From positions 3,224,001 through 3,288,000 of the forward strand of contig NZ_SMFZ01000002.1 of assembly GCF_004339565.1 (NCBI RefSeq): a stretch of DNA of 64,000 nt, read 5' to 3'. This document shows positions 17,565-25,878 of this stretch, in pieces (positions within the stretch are counted from its first letter, which is position 1; each line of letters opens with the position of its first letter). The notes beneath the pieces are model-generated. The model did not search any database. It was given only the letters and a program-made list of their open reading frames with translations, and had not been told where the DNA came from. A program made the position numbers and the translations under genes. The stretch is from Pseudonocardia endophytica (GTDB lineage Bacteria > Actinomycetota > Actinomycetes > Mycobacteriales > Pseudonocardiaceae).

Positions 17565-18514
17565 AGTTCAGCGTCGACCCGTGGGACCCGTCGTACGGCA
17601 CCAGCCTGGACTCCGGCCCGGAGGAGCCTGCCGCCGACGTGGACGCCGGCGTCGAGGTCGCGCCGTCGGCGTGGGCGCCGGTGCCGCTCGACCCGTCCGT
17701 CGAGCCGCCGTCCGCGGTGCTGTTCGTGGACGGGGTCCGCCGGGTGGACGCGCAGGTGTGGGTCGGAGGGTCGGACGGTGCGGCGGCGCCGGGGCTGTGC
17801 GCGTCCTACGCGGCGGGCGTCGTCTGCTGCTGCGCCGATGGCGCGCACCTGGAGTCCGGCGTCGTGGTCCGCCGCGGCCTGTTCACCACCGCGCCGGACG
17901 CCGTCGACGTCGTGACCGGCGCGGGCGCCTACCGCGCGACGTCCACACCGGACCGGCCGGACGTCGCCCCGATGCAGCTGCTGTCGCTGGCGTTGCAGCG
18001 CGACCTGGCCGAGGCCGAGCTCGTCGCGGCGGGCACGGCACGCGACGGACGGAGCGACACCGACGACCTGCTCGTCGTCGACGGTCCGGTGCGCGGCAGC
18101 CAGGACCTGCCGCGGGTGATCGGTGTGGTGAAGACCCACCGCAGCGACTACCTGCCGTCCGAGCTGGCGGCCGTCGTGCCGCGCCTGCGGGCGGGGGAGC
18201 GGACGCCGGTGTTCCGGATCGTCGGCTCGTGGGAGCGCCACACCTGGTATCTGCGGCTGCCGTGCCCGCCGGGCGCGCCGTGGGCGGGCGTCGTGCGCGT
18301 CGAGTGCTCCGCGACCCTGTCCCCGGACGCGGCCGTCCGCACCGCCGCAGTCACCCAGCGGGTCCTGCCCCGCTTCGCCTCGGTGTCCTACAAGGACTCC
18401 CGCGCTCCGCAGAACCTGTACCCGATCGGCGGGCTGGAGCGCGAGCTGCGTCGCAGGCTCGGGGACTCCGCGCTGCTCTACCGCGCGTTGCGGCGCGCGG
18501 CGTCGGACGGCTGA
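17561..18514 (+). CDS. NurA-like nuclease domain protein
   Basis: 317 residues starting at a GTG that overlaps the sbcC stop (GTGA). The pattern fits the RNase H-fold NurA nuclease, which works inside the HerA ring to resect DNA ends. An N-terminal strand ends in VLFVDGVRR (D57, motif I). A central helix LQRDLAEAEL is followed by a strand with LLVVDGPV (D174) and by GVVKTH (K191). Near the C-terminus is LYPIGGLERELR, where classical NurA has YP-x-PL-x2-AH, so the terminal His is not evident. The context (last gene of a HerA-SbcD-SbcC operon) is the main support. It could instead be an inactive NurA paralogue. Its 3' end overlaps the convergent SRPBCC gene by 37 bp. Confidence 0.7.
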   Translation: MKFSVDPWDPSYGTSLDSGPEEPAADVDAGVEVAPSAWAPVPLDPSVEPPSAVLFVDGVRRVDAQVWVGGSDGAAAPGLCASYAAGVVCCCADGAHLESGVVVRRGLFTTAPDAVDVVTGAGAYRATSTPDRPDVAPMQLLSLALQRDLAEAELVAAGTARDGRSDTDDLLVVDGPVRGSQDLPRVIGVVKTHRSDYLPSELAAVVPRLRAGERTPVFRIVGSWERHTWYLRLPCPPGAPWAGVVRVECSATLSPDAAVRTAAVTQRVLPRFASVSYKDSRAPQNLYPIGGLERELRRRLGDSALLYRALRRAASDG

Positions 18515-19047
18515 GCCACCCGCTCGGCCAGTCCCGCCGCCATGCCCGCGATCGTCAGGGCGTCGAACAGTTCCCCCACGGTGGTCGCGAGCCACCGCCG
18601 ACGCACCGGGCCGAGCCGCAGTCTCAGGTGGACGCGCGACCCGCTCCCGCTGGGGCGCAGCGTGATCGCCCAGCTCACGCCCATCCGGCCACGCGTCGAC
18701 CGGTACACGAGCGACGACGGCGGGTCGATCGACGCGACGGTGAACGTCTCGTCGCGCCCGCCGTAGTCCGGGATCACGTCGCCTACCGCGAGCGCCTGCC
18801 ATCGGGGATCGATCAACCGTGCGGCGCGGTTGCCGTGGGGCAGCAACCGCTCCAGCCGACGCGGCAGGTACCACCCGGCCCGGCCCTTGCCGAGCTGCAC
18901 CAGCCACGGCCAGACCGCCTCGAGCGCGGCCCGGACGTCGAAGCCGCGGTCCATCACGACGTCCGCCGGCTCGACGATCCCGTCGCCCGGCCGGGCGGAC
19001 CAGATCTCCGGCACTGTCGCGTCCACCCCGGCACCCGTGAGGATCAT
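18478..19047 (-). CDS. SRPBCC-family protein
   Basis: A 189-residue protein with the START/Bet v1-like layout: an N-terminal strand VVMDRGFDV, helix RAALEAVWPWLVQLG, a beta-sheet (FTVASIDPPSSLVYRSTRG, WAITLRPSGSGSRVHLRLRL) and a long C-terminal helix. Proteins of this fold bind hydrophobic ligands. The ligand is unknown. The ATG overlaps the stop of the upstream GNAT gene (ATGA), so the two are an operon. The last 37 bases overlap the end of the convergent nurA-like gene. Confidence 0.7.
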   Translation of the reverse strand: MILTGAGVDATVPEIWSARPGDGIVEPADVVMDRGFDVRAALEAVWPWLVQLGKGRAGWYLPRRLERLLPHGNRAARLIDPRWQALAVGDVIPDYGGRDETFTVASIDPPSSLVYRSTRGRMGVSWAITLRPSGSGSRVHLRLRLGPVRRRWLATTVGELFDALTIAGMAAGLAERVAQPSDAARRNAR

Positions 19048-19832
19048 GGCGGCGGATGCTCCCACATCGTGGTCCGGTACAGGTCCCAGTAGCCGAGACG
19101 TCGGTAGACCGGGTGACCGTCGTCGCTGGAGATCAGCAGGGCGGGGAGGTCCGGTGCGACGGTCGTCGCGGCGGCGGTCACGGCTCCGCCGTAACCCCAG
19201 CCCCGCACCCCGGGCAGCACGGCCACCCAGTCGACCTCGACGATGCCGTGGTGCACGGCGGAGCCCGCCGTCGCGACCGGCTCCCCGTCCGCGTACCCGA
19301 CGACCAGGTGCAGCAGCGTGCCGACGAGCGAGAGGTCGGCGACGGCCGGCACGCCGACGTCGTCGAGCCCGTAGCCGGTGACCAGCGTCCGGCCGAAGTC
19401 GGCGAGCGTCTCCTCGTCGGTCACGGTGCGGACGTCGAGGTCCGGGTGCGGCGGCGGAGCGGGCGCCGGCGGGCGCAGCATCAGCGGCGGGTGCCCGACC
19501 GGCACCAGGCCGAGCTCGCCCAGGTCGGGCGTGGCGAACAGCGACAGCAGCACCCACCACCGCTCCGGCGGGAAGAACTCGTGCGCCGCGGCGATCAGCG
19601 ACGGCATCTGCTCCGGTCGCGGGGGCTCGGTGAGCACGACGGCGTTGTCGTAGCCGAACGGCGAACCGAGATCGGCCATCCGGGCACCGGGGCGTTCGGC
19701 CGTGCGGCCACCCGAGCGCCGGGCCATCTCCTGGATCCGGTCGGCGTAGGCGAACACGAACCGCCGGGACAGCGTGTCGGACACCGGGACGTCGCGCTCC
19801 CAGCCCGTGCTCAGCACCGGAGCGTCGGTCAT
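19044..19832 (-). CDS. GNAT-family N-acetyltransferase
   Basis: 262 residues. The C-terminal half (from ~residue 130) is a GCN5-related acyltransferase domain: DVRTVTDEETLADFGRTL, then GEPVATAGSAVHHGIVEVDWVAVLPGVRGWGYGGAV containing the acetyl-CoA loop (R-G-x-G-Y/G), and the closing DDGHPVYRRLGYWDLYR. The N-terminal ~120 residues include YADRIQEMARRSGG and are typical of actinobacterial GNATs that bind a small-molecule substrate. It is the first gene of a two-gene unit with the SRPBCC gene. CACACT lies 8 bases before the ATG and could be a leaderless -10. Substrate unknown. Confidence 0.8.
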   Translation of the reverse strand: MTDAPVLSTGWERDVPVSDTLSRRFVFAYADRIQEMARRSGGRTAERPGARMADLGSPFGYDNAVVLTEPPRPEQMPSLIAAAHEFFPPERWWVLLSLFATPDLGELGLVPVGHPPLMLRPPAPAPPPHPDLDVRTVTDEETLADFGRTLVTGYGLDDVGVPAVADLSLVGTLLHLVVGYADGEPVATAGSAVHHGIVEVDWVAVLPGVRGWGYGGAVTAAATTVAPDLPALLISSDDGHPVYRRLGYWDLYRTTMWEHPPP

Positions 19833-19897
19833 GGCCGGTCAGTGTGGGTGCGCCGCCCGGCCGGGGGCAATCCGCCGAACGCCGCCCGGATGGTCAC

Positions 19898-20626
19898 TCA
19901 GGGGTACGGCCACGGGTTCGGCCGGCACCCGTCCAGGCCGAGCGTCTGCTGCTGCATCACGGGCGCCGGGACGCCCTGGCCGGGGCAGAGCACGTGATGG
20001 TGGCCGAGGACGTGCCCGATCTCGTGGTTCACGAGGTAGTGCCGGTAGCCGGTCAGGTCGCCGCGGTAGTCCGGGATGCCGGTGACCCAGCGGGCGAGGT
20101 TGAGGATCGCGTCCGGACCCTGCCGGCAGGACAGCCGGCCCTCGGTGCCGAGCGACCCGCACAGGCGGTCGGTCGTCGCGGGTGTCGCCAGCTTGATGTG
20201 GATCGGGGCGTCGCCCGCGGTACGCGAGAACCCGACGTTCCCGTCGCGGCCCCAGCTGCGCGGGTCGTTCAGCGTGGCCAGCGCGAACGCGGCGAACGCC
20301 TGCCCGTCGATCGTCAGTCCCTTCTCGACCTCGACCCGGACGGCTGTGACTCGGCCCCGCGCGGGCGCGGGGGACCCACCCGGCACGACGTCGAACTGCC
20401 CGGTGCCCGACGGCGGCACCGTCCGGTCGAGCACACCGGCGATCCGGTCCGGGCCGGGCGCCCGCGCCGCGGCGACGGGCCCCGGCGTCGTGGCCGGGGA
20501 CGGGGTGGCCGGCGGGGGCGCGGCCGCGTTCGACGTCCCGGTGCACCCGGCGGAGAGGACGGTCACCGCGGCGACGGCCGCGATCAGGGCCGACCGGAGG
20601 GGTCGGAGGGAACCGGACGACGGCAC
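19898..20626 (-). CDS. DUF3152 lipoprotein, putative secreted metalloprotease
   Basis: A 242-residue exported lipoprotein. The signal peptide runs LRSALIAAVAAVTVLSAGC with lipobox LSAGC, followed by a Pro/Ala-rich linker to ~residue 65. The DUF3152 domain then ends in NHEIGHVLGHHHVLCPG, a HExxH-like zinc motif (HEIGH) with a third His downstream, as in metzincin-type proteases. Two other Cys (LCGSLG and LSCRQG) probably form a disulfide. The start is the GTG nearest the signal peptide. DUF3152 proteins are common in actinomycetes, but their substrates are not established. Confidence 0.85.
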   Translation of the reverse strand: MPSSGSLRPLRSALIAAVAAVTVLSAGCTGTSNAAAPPPATPSPATTPGPVAAARAPGPDRIAGVLDRTVPPSGTGQFDVVPGGSPAPARGRVTAVRVEVEKGLTIDGQAFAAFALATLNDPRSWGRDGNVGFSRTAGDAPIHIKLATPATTDRLCGSLGTEGRLSCRQGPDAILNLARWVTGIPDYRGDLTGYRHYLVNHEIGHVLGHHHVLCPGQGVPAPVMQQQTLGLDGCRPNPWPYP

Positions 20627-20757
20627 GGAGCCAGCCTCGCAGTGCCGAACGGTCCGCGCTCGGCGGCGGCATCGCGCGTCCGGGTGGTCGCGCGGGAGGC
20701 CGTGCCGGAGGCGGTCCGCGGTGAGGTGGCCGCGCCGGGGCGGTGGTCGCGTCGGGA

Positions 20758-21939
20758 TCAGGAGGGAACGGTCGCGTGCCGGTGCGCCGCCGCGACGATC
20801 GCCGCGACGACCCCGAGCTCGTCGTCGTCGCGCGGACCGGGGACGAGCACCGCGCCCGGCCCGAGGCGCAGCCCGGCCAGCGGATGCGGGACGGCCCAGC
20901 CCTTCGCCGTCGCGTCGTAGGCCAGTGCCTCCGGGAGCGCGAGGTGCAGGGCGCCGTCGTCCGGCGGGTGCAGGTGGGCGAACTCGCCGTCGTCGGGCAA
21001 CAGGTAGGCGATGTCCGGTCCACGGGCGGTGCCCCGGTCGAGCAGCAGCGACCGCGTACCCGCCGGTCCGACGGTCGCCTCGCCAGGCGTCACACCGTCC
21101 AACGAGGACAGCTTGTCCCACAGCGCTTCCCGCATCTCCGCCGGCGGGACCTGCGACGTCTGCCGGTGCGGGATCGCGCCGGTCGTCTCCGGTGGCTCGC
21201 CGACGCGGGCCGGGAGCCTGCCGCCCGGAAGCTCGGGCCACGGCGGTTCCTCCCCGTCGGGCAGCGGGTTCTCGCCGTGCGCGCGCAGGTGGTCGAGCCG
21301 GTCGGCGAGCCAGGTGCCGACGCCGCCGACCACGCTGCCCGCCACCTGGTCGCCGCCCTCGACCTCGTCGGCCCACGTCGGTGCGCCGCTCTCCCTGGCG
21401 AGCCACGCCCGGGTCAGGGCGAGCTGCGCCGCGGGCGTGCGCGTGTCGTCGGTGCCCTGGGCGAGGTAGACGGGCATCCCCAGCAGGCGGCCCCGCTCCG
21501 TCGGCAGACCGGCGTCCAGCGGCAGCGCGCCGTAGAGCAGCAGGCCGCCCGCGAACCGTTCCGGGGCGAGCAGCATCATCGCGCCCGCCACGGTCACGCC
21601 CTCCCGGAAGCCGAGCAGCAGGACCGGACGTTCCGGGTCGCCCTCGGTCTCGATCCAGTCCAGCAGCCACCGCGCCGACCGCGCGAGCTCGTCCGGGTCC
21701 GGCGGACCGTCGCCCGGATCGGTGTACCAGCCGTAGCCCTGCCTGCGCTCGAACGGCGCCCGCACAGCGACGTACGCGACCGGCCCGTGCGGCAGCCACG
21801 GCGACATCTCGATCAACGAGTGCTCGCTGGTGCCGTTGCCGTGCAGCAGCACCAGCACGGGCACCGACGGGTGCTCCGAGCCCCACCGGGCCACCATCGG
21901 CCCGCCCCCGACGTCGGTGACCCAGCGCTGCGCCTCCAT
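20758..21939 (-). CDS. Pseudo alpha/beta-hydrolase fused to luciferase-like (DUF5519) domain
   Basis: 393 residues; ATG chosen because GGAGG sits 8 bases upstream. Residues ~15-225 are an alpha/beta hydrolase of the phospholipase/carboxylesterase type (VPVLVLLHGNGTSEHSL, WLLDWIETEGDPERPVLLLG, LAQGTDDTRTP). The nucleophile elbow reads GFREG instead of GFSQG, so the catalytic Ser is Arg. The expected GGH near residue 210 reads GGDQ, so the His is Asp. Only the acid DD remains, so it should not be a serine hydrolase. Residues ~275-393 match the small luciferase domain (GEFAHLHPPDDGALHLALP, AKGWAVPHPLAG, VLVPGPRDDDELGVV). The biochemical role is unknown; ligand binding or sensing is possible. Confidence 0.8.
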   Translation of the reverse strand: MEAQRWVTDVGGGPMVARWGSEHPSVPVLVLLHGNGTSEHSLIEMSPWLPHGPVAYVAVRAPFERRQGYGWYTDPGDGPPDPDELARSARWLLDWIETEGDPERPVLLLGFREGVTVAGAMMLLAPERFAGGLLLYGALPLDAGLPTERGRLLGMPVYLAQGTDDTRTPAAQLALTRAWLARESGAPTWADEVEGGDQVAGSVVGGVGTWLADRLDHLRAHGENPLPDGEEPPWPELPGGRLPARVGEPPETTGAIPHRQTSQVPPAEMREALWDKLSSLDGVTPGEATVGPAGTRSLLLDRGTARGPDIAYLLPDDGEFAHLHPPDDGALHLALPEALAYDATAKGWAVPHPLAGLRLGPGAVLVPGPRDDDELGVVAAIVAAAHRHATVPS

Positions 21940-22107
21940 CGCGGAAGCCTCCCGCGAACGGCCCACCGGCGCCGTCTCAGATCGAGACCGTCCACGTGAG
22001 CGGCCGGGACGAGATCGCGTTACCCGGTCGGATGACGTACAGTGCTCCGAACGTCACAGCTGGTCGACGCGCGAACTCCCCGGCGCGGACCCCGGGAACG
22101 GACGGTG

Positions 22108-22995
22108 ATGGCGGTACCCGGAACGGACGAGCGTTCCGGTGCGGACGCACCGGACCACCAGCTCGTCGTGCCGGTGAGCGACGAGCAGCTGCGCGAGCAG
22201 GCCTCCGAGTTCGTCGCGAGTGGACTCGGCGCGGGCGAGCAGGTGTCCTATTTCGACGACGGCATGGCGGCCGCCGTGCTGGAGCGCCTGGCCGACGACG
22301 GGGTCGACACGGCGGACCCGCTGCGCACCGGACAGCTGCAGATCATCCCGCCGGAGGCGACCCGGTCCGCATTGGAGGCCCGGCCCGAGGCGCTCGGCGG
22401 CCTGCTGCACGGTGCCGTCGACACCGCACTCGCCGGTGGCTGGCGGGGCCTGCGGTTCACCGGCGACCTCGCCCACGGTCTCGACCGTCCGGGCGGTGTC
22501 CTGCTCCACGAGGTCGACGGCGTCGTGGACCGGGTCGTGCGCGAGCGACCGGCCCGCGTGCTGTGCATCTACGACCGGGCCCGCTTCCCGTCGTCGCTGA
22601 TCGAGGAGATGCAGACGCTGCACTCGCGGGAGGTCCCGGACGACTCGCTCTACGACGACGGGCTGCTCCGGATCACGCGCGGTCGCGGCGGTGTGGCGCG
22701 GTTGGCCGGCGAGGTCGACCACAGCAATCGCCAGCAGGTACGTCGCGTGCTCGAACCGATGCGGGAGGAGACGCTGCGGTCGGCGTCGTCCCGGTCGGTC
22801 GACCTCGTGCTGGACGTCGTGTCGCTGCGTTTCGCCGACGTCGCGACGGTCGTCAGTGTCGTGCACGCGGCCGAGGAGATGCCGTCGTCGCACCGGCTGG
22901 TCCTGTCCGGCGTCCGGCCGCGGCTGGCCCGCACGCTGGAGCGGTGTGGCGCGACGGCGGCGTCGCAGCTGGACGTCAGGGCCCGCCGCGGCTGA
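22108..22995 (+). CDS. MEDS-domain plus STAS-domain regulator
   Basis: 295 residues. The first ~170 form a MEDS (DcmR-type sensory) domain, a RecA-like fold seen in one-component and anti-sigma systems: DEQLREQASEFVASGLGAGEQVSYFDD, then LEARPEALGGLLHGAVDTALAGGWRGLRFTGD, then RVLCIYDRARFPSSLIEEM. The last ~105 form a STAS domain of the anti-sigma-factor-antagonist type (GVARLAGEVDHSNR, DLVLDVVSLRFADVATVVSVV). Such fusions usually feed general-stress sigma-factor switching in actinomycetes. The ATG at 22108 was chosen as the start of conserved sequence. No partner kinase or sigma factor is in the window. Confidence 0.85.
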   Translation: MAVPGTDERSGADAPDHQLVVPVSDEQLREQASEFVASGLGAGEQVSYFDDGMAAAVLERLADDGVDTADPLRTGQLQIIPPEATRSALEARPEALGGLLHGAVDTALAGGWRGLRFTGDLAHGLDRPGGVLLHEVDGVVDRVVRERPARVLCIYDRARFPSSLIEEMQTLHSREVPDDSLYDDGLLRITRGRGGVARLAGEVDHSNRQQVRRVLEPMREETLRSASSRSVDLVLDVVSLRFADVATVVSVVHAAEEMPSSHRLVLSGVRPRLARTLERCGATAASQLDVRARRG

Positions 22996-22996
22996 C

Positions 22997-23707
22997 TCAG
23001 CGGGTGTCGAGCACGAGGTAGCCCTCGGCGAGCCGGCCCGACTCGAACCCGGCCGCCTTGGCCTGGTGCCCGCCCCACTGGCCGAGCATGCCCTCGAGGT
23101 CGGTCATGTGCGCCGTCTGGCTCTCGTGGGCGCGCAGTGCCGCGATCTTGCGGTCGAACGTGTCGGTGACGTCGACGTAGTGGTCGGCGCGGTCGTTCGA
23201 GCTGGTCACCCACACCTCGGACACCGTGTGTGCCTCGAAGCCCTCGGCCGCCAGCTCCGGGTGCGCCCACGGGTTGCGCGCGTCCGGGTAGACCGCGCAC
23301 AGGGCGGCCTCCCCGGTCGCGGTGTGGTCCGGATGGCTCCCGTACATGCTGCGCAGGTCCCGCTCCGGCGACGGCAGCACGACCCGCTGCGGCTTCACCC
23401 GCCGGATCGAGCGGGAGATGTCGCGGCGCAGCTCCAGCGTCACGGTCAGCCGCCCGTCCGGGTAGCCGAGGAACTCGATGTCCGAGACCCCGACGGCGGC
23501 AGCGGCCTTGCGTTGCTCCTCCTGGCGGATGCCGCCGATCTCCGACCGCGGGACGGCCGGGTCGAAGCCGCCCGCGTCGCCGTCGGTGACGATGCAGTAG
23601 GACACCGCGATCCCGGCGTCGGTCCAGCTCGCGATCGTGCCCGCGGAGGAGAAGTCGATGTCGTCGGGGTGCGCGGCGATCACCAGCACCCGCTCGATGT
23701 CGGTCAC
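22997..23707 (-). CDS. PIG-L/LmbE-family deacetylase
   Basis: A zinc-dependent N-acetyl hydrolase, 236 residues, related to MshB and Mca of mycothiol metabolism. The metal-binding AHPDDIDFSSAG (His, Asp, Asp) is at the N-terminus, and the third ligand set HPDHTATG lies near residue 123. The tail (AALRAHESQTAHM, FESGRLAEGYLVL) is typical of the family. It starts at an ATG/GTG just inside MTDIERVLVI and converges on the MEDS-STAS gene with a one-base gap. The substrate is not identified; mycothiol conjugates or a GlcNAc-containing metabolite are possible. Confidence 0.88.
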   Translation of the reverse strand: MTDIERVLVIAAHPDDIDFSSAGTIASWTDAGIAVSYCIVTDGDAGGFDPAVPRSEIGGIRQEEQRKAAAAVGVSDIEFLGYPDGRLTVTLELRRDISRSIRRVKPQRVVLPSPERDLRSMYGSHPDHTATGEAALCAVYPDARNPWAHPELAAEGFEAHTVSEVWVTSSNDRADHYVDVTDTFDRKIAALRAHESQTAHMTDLEGMLGQWGGHQAKAAGFESGRLAEGYLVLDTR

Positions 23708-23749
23708 GACGACATCCGATCACCTCGGCGGCCGCCGCACCACCGGACC

Positions 23750-23998
23750 TCACGCGGCGGCGGGCACCAGCGCCGTCACGCCGCCGAGGGTCCAGGCCAG
23801 GGACCGCGCGAGGTTCCACCGGAGCAGCCGGCGGAGCACGCCGGGGTCCACGCCGGCCGTGAGCCGGCCGTGCTCGCGGACCGCTCCGAGCGTGAGCAGC
23901 ACTCCGGCGACCGCCGCGGCCGCGCACACCGGCACCAGCGGCCGCGTGAGGTCGTCGACCAGCAGGACGACCGTCGGCACGTCGTGATCGTCGACCAC
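23750..23998 (-). CDS. Small hypothetical membrane protein
   Basis: An 82-residue frame starting at GTG. It has two hydrophobic stretches, LVPVCAAAAVAGVLLTLGAV (~residues 21-40) and LAWTLGGVTALVPAAA at the C-terminus, separated by an Arg-rich loop (VLRRLLRWNLARSL). The composition fits a two-helix membrane protein. No family was recognised and no strong ribosome binding site is seen. It lies between the deacetylase and the DUF4190 gene on the same strand. It may be real, but support is modest. Confidence 0.35.
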   Translation of the reverse strand: MVDDHDVPTVVLLVDDLTRPLVPVCAAAAVAGVLLTLGAVREHGRLTAGVDPGVLRRLLRWNLARSLAWTLGGVTALVPAAA

Positions 23999-24028
23999 GA
24001 CGTGCCGAGGCGCGCGCGGGCAGGCGGC

Positions 24029-24586
24029 TCAGCCTCCGTACTGCTGCTGGACCTGGTTCTGGTACTCCTGCTGGCACTGCTGCTGCGCGCTCGAGTCCTG
24101 GCCGGCCTGCTGCAGGCAGCTCACGAGGTCGCCGCCTCCGCTGGAGTAGAAGAAGCTGACACCGCCGATCACCAGCGCGATCACGATGATCACGCCTAGC
24201 GCTCCGGTGACGATGCCGGCGATCGAGACTCCCTTGTTCGTCGCGAGGCCCTTGCTCGCCCGGTTCACCCCGATCGCGCCGAGGATGATCGCGATCAGCC
24301 CGAGCAGTCCGCCGAGCAGGAAGAAGCTGGTGAGGATCGCCAGGATGCCCAGCACGAGCGCCGTGATCCCGAGCCCGTTCTTGGGCGCCGCGCCCGGCTG
24401 CCCCGGAGCCCCGCCCGGGTAGGCCTGCGCTCCGTACTGCTGGTTCGGATACGGCTGCCCGCCGTACTGCTGGTTGCCGTACTGCTGGTCGCCGTACTGC
24501 TGCGGCTGCCCGCCGTACTGCCCGCCGCCCTCCGGCTGCTGGCCGTACTGCGGGTTCCCGCCCTGGTCCCCCGTGGGTGTGCTCAT
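24029..24586 (-). CDS. DUF4190 membrane protein with QYGG-rich N-terminus
   Basis: 185 residues. The first ~70 are a disordered, glutamine-tyrosine-glycine-rich segment with repeated QQYGG/PYPNQQYG motifs. Two transmembrane helices of the DUF4190 type follow (LGITALVLGILAILTSFF and VSIAGIVTGALGVIIVIALV) separated by LGAIGVNRASKG. The short extracytoplasmic tail holds two Cys (LVSCLQQ, QQQCQQ) and ends in a Gln-rich stretch. GAGAGGGGA lies just before the ATG. The function of this family is unknown; low-complexity Q/Y/G tails suggest protein-protein contacts at the membrane. Confidence 0.85.
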   Translation of the reverse strand: MSTPTGDQGGNPQYGQQPEGGGQYGGQPQQYGDQQYGNQQYGGQPYPNQQYGAQAYPGGAPGQPGAAPKNGLGITALVLGILAILTSFFLLGGLLGLIAIILGAIGVNRASKGLATNKGVSIAGIVTGALGVIIVIALVIGGVSFFYSSGGGDLVSCLQQAGQDSSAQQQCQQEYQNQVQQQYGG

Positions 24587-24667
24587 CGACTGTTCCCCTC
24601 TCGTCCGCGGGTCCGTCGGCGATGATCACCCCCCGCGCTCGCGCGCGATGGTCTCGTCCGTTTCGTG

Positions 24668-25816
24668 TCAGGTCCAGCGTCGTGACCGAAGCGGTACCGG
24701 TTCCACCTCGGCCGGGGGACGGGTGAGGGCGGGACGGTCGATCGCGAAGTCGGCGATCGGATGACGGGTGGTCCCGGCGCAGGCCAGCTCGGCCAGGATC
24801 CGTCCGGCCAGCGAGACGAGCCCGGGGGACCGGTCGGTGCCCGCCGCGACGCCGACCCGTCCGGACGCCACCGTGTCGAGGACGGGCTCGCGGTCGGCCG
24901 GGACGCTCGCCACGCGCGTGGCCGTGGACAGCTCCGGCCCGGCGAACCCGGGCACGCGCTCGGCCAGGAACGCCTCCCGGGCCGAGCGGTCGGCCGGCTC
25001 GCCGGGGCGGCACAGCGTCGTCGCGACCTCGCCGTGCACCGGCAGGCCCCGGAATGTGCCCGCGCCACGCCAGGTGAACACCGGGAACCGGCCCGGCGAG
25101 AAGTCGATCAGGTGCGGGGTCGCGTAGCGGGTGACCTGCTCGCGCACGACGGTCCGGGGGACGGGTGCGGCGATGCCCTCGAGCACCGCGTCCGTCCCGG
25201 CCCCGGCCGCGACGACGACGTGCTCGGCCCGGTAGACCTCGTCGTCGGTGACGACCTCGACGTGCCGTCCGGAGTCGTGCAGCGCCCGTACCGGGGCGTA
25301 CTCCCGGATCTCGGCGCCGTGGCCGCGGGCGAGCGCGACGTGCGTGGCGTCCGCGCGGTGCAGGTCGACGATCGCGACGCCGGGCCGGTGCACGATCCGC
25401 TCGCCGCCGCGCGGACGGAACTGGGGCCAGCCGGCGACCAGGCCGCCCGCGTCGAGCTCCTCGACCTCGATCCCGTGCCGGGCCGCGACGGCGAGGTGCC
25501 GGTCGACGGTCCCGCGCACGGCGGGCACGTCCGGGTCCTCGATCACCAGCCCCCCGGTCCGGGTCACGAGCCGCTGGCCGGACACGCTCTCCACCTGCCG
25601 CCACGCCAGGTGGGCCGGGCCGGCGAGCGCGGCGTGCGCGTCGCGTCCGCCCGCGTGCGCGACGGCGGCGGTCCGGCCGGCGCGTGCGTTCCCGGCCGCG
25701 CCGCGCTCCAGCCCGAGCACGGACGCGTACGGTGCCGCCATCCGGGACAGCCAGTACAGGGCGGCCGAGCCGACGCTCCCGCAGCCGACGACGACGAACG
25801 CGTGATCGCGGTTCAC
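24668..25816 (-). CDS. FAD-dependent amine/amino-acid oxidoreductase (DAO family)
   Basis: 382 residues, D-amino-acid-oxidase/sarcosine-oxidase superfamily. The Rossmann loop is FVVVGCGSVGSAALYWLSR at the N-terminus, with a binding Glu in LGLERG. The middle carries VVAAGAGTDAVLEGI, and the C-terminal FAD segment is VGVAAGTDRSPGLVSLAGRILAEL. The Cys that binds FAD covalently in monomeric sarcosine oxidase is not present at the corresponding place. The GTG at 25816 was taken as start (VNRDHAFVVVG). It is divergent from a lysR gene with a 16-bp inverted repeat between, so the LysR protein probably controls it. The substrate is likely a secondary or D-amino acid, but this cannot be settled from sequence. 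Confidence 0.78.
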   Translation of the reverse strand: MNRDHAFVVVGCGSVGSAALYWLSRMAAPYASVLGLERGAAGNARAGRTAAVAHAGGRDAHAALAGPAHLAWRQVESVSGQRLVTRTGGLVIEDPDVPAVRGTVDRHLAVAARHGIEVEELDAGGLVAGWPQFRPRGGERIVHRPGVAIVDLHRADATHVALARGHGAEIREYAPVRALHDSGRHVEVVTDDEVYRAEHVVVAAGAGTDAVLEGIAAPVPRTVVREQVTRYATPHLIDFSPGRFPVFTWRGAGTFRGLPVHGEVATTLCRPGEPADRSAREAFLAERVPGFAGPELSTATRVASVPADREPVLDTVASGRVGVAAGTDRSPGLVSLAGRILAELACAGTTRHPIADFAIDRPALTRPPAEVEPVPLRSRRWT

Positions 25817-25878
25817 GAGCCTCACTGTCGCCCGGCGGAACGGGCCGCGATTCACCGATCACCGCTGGGAATGCTGGT

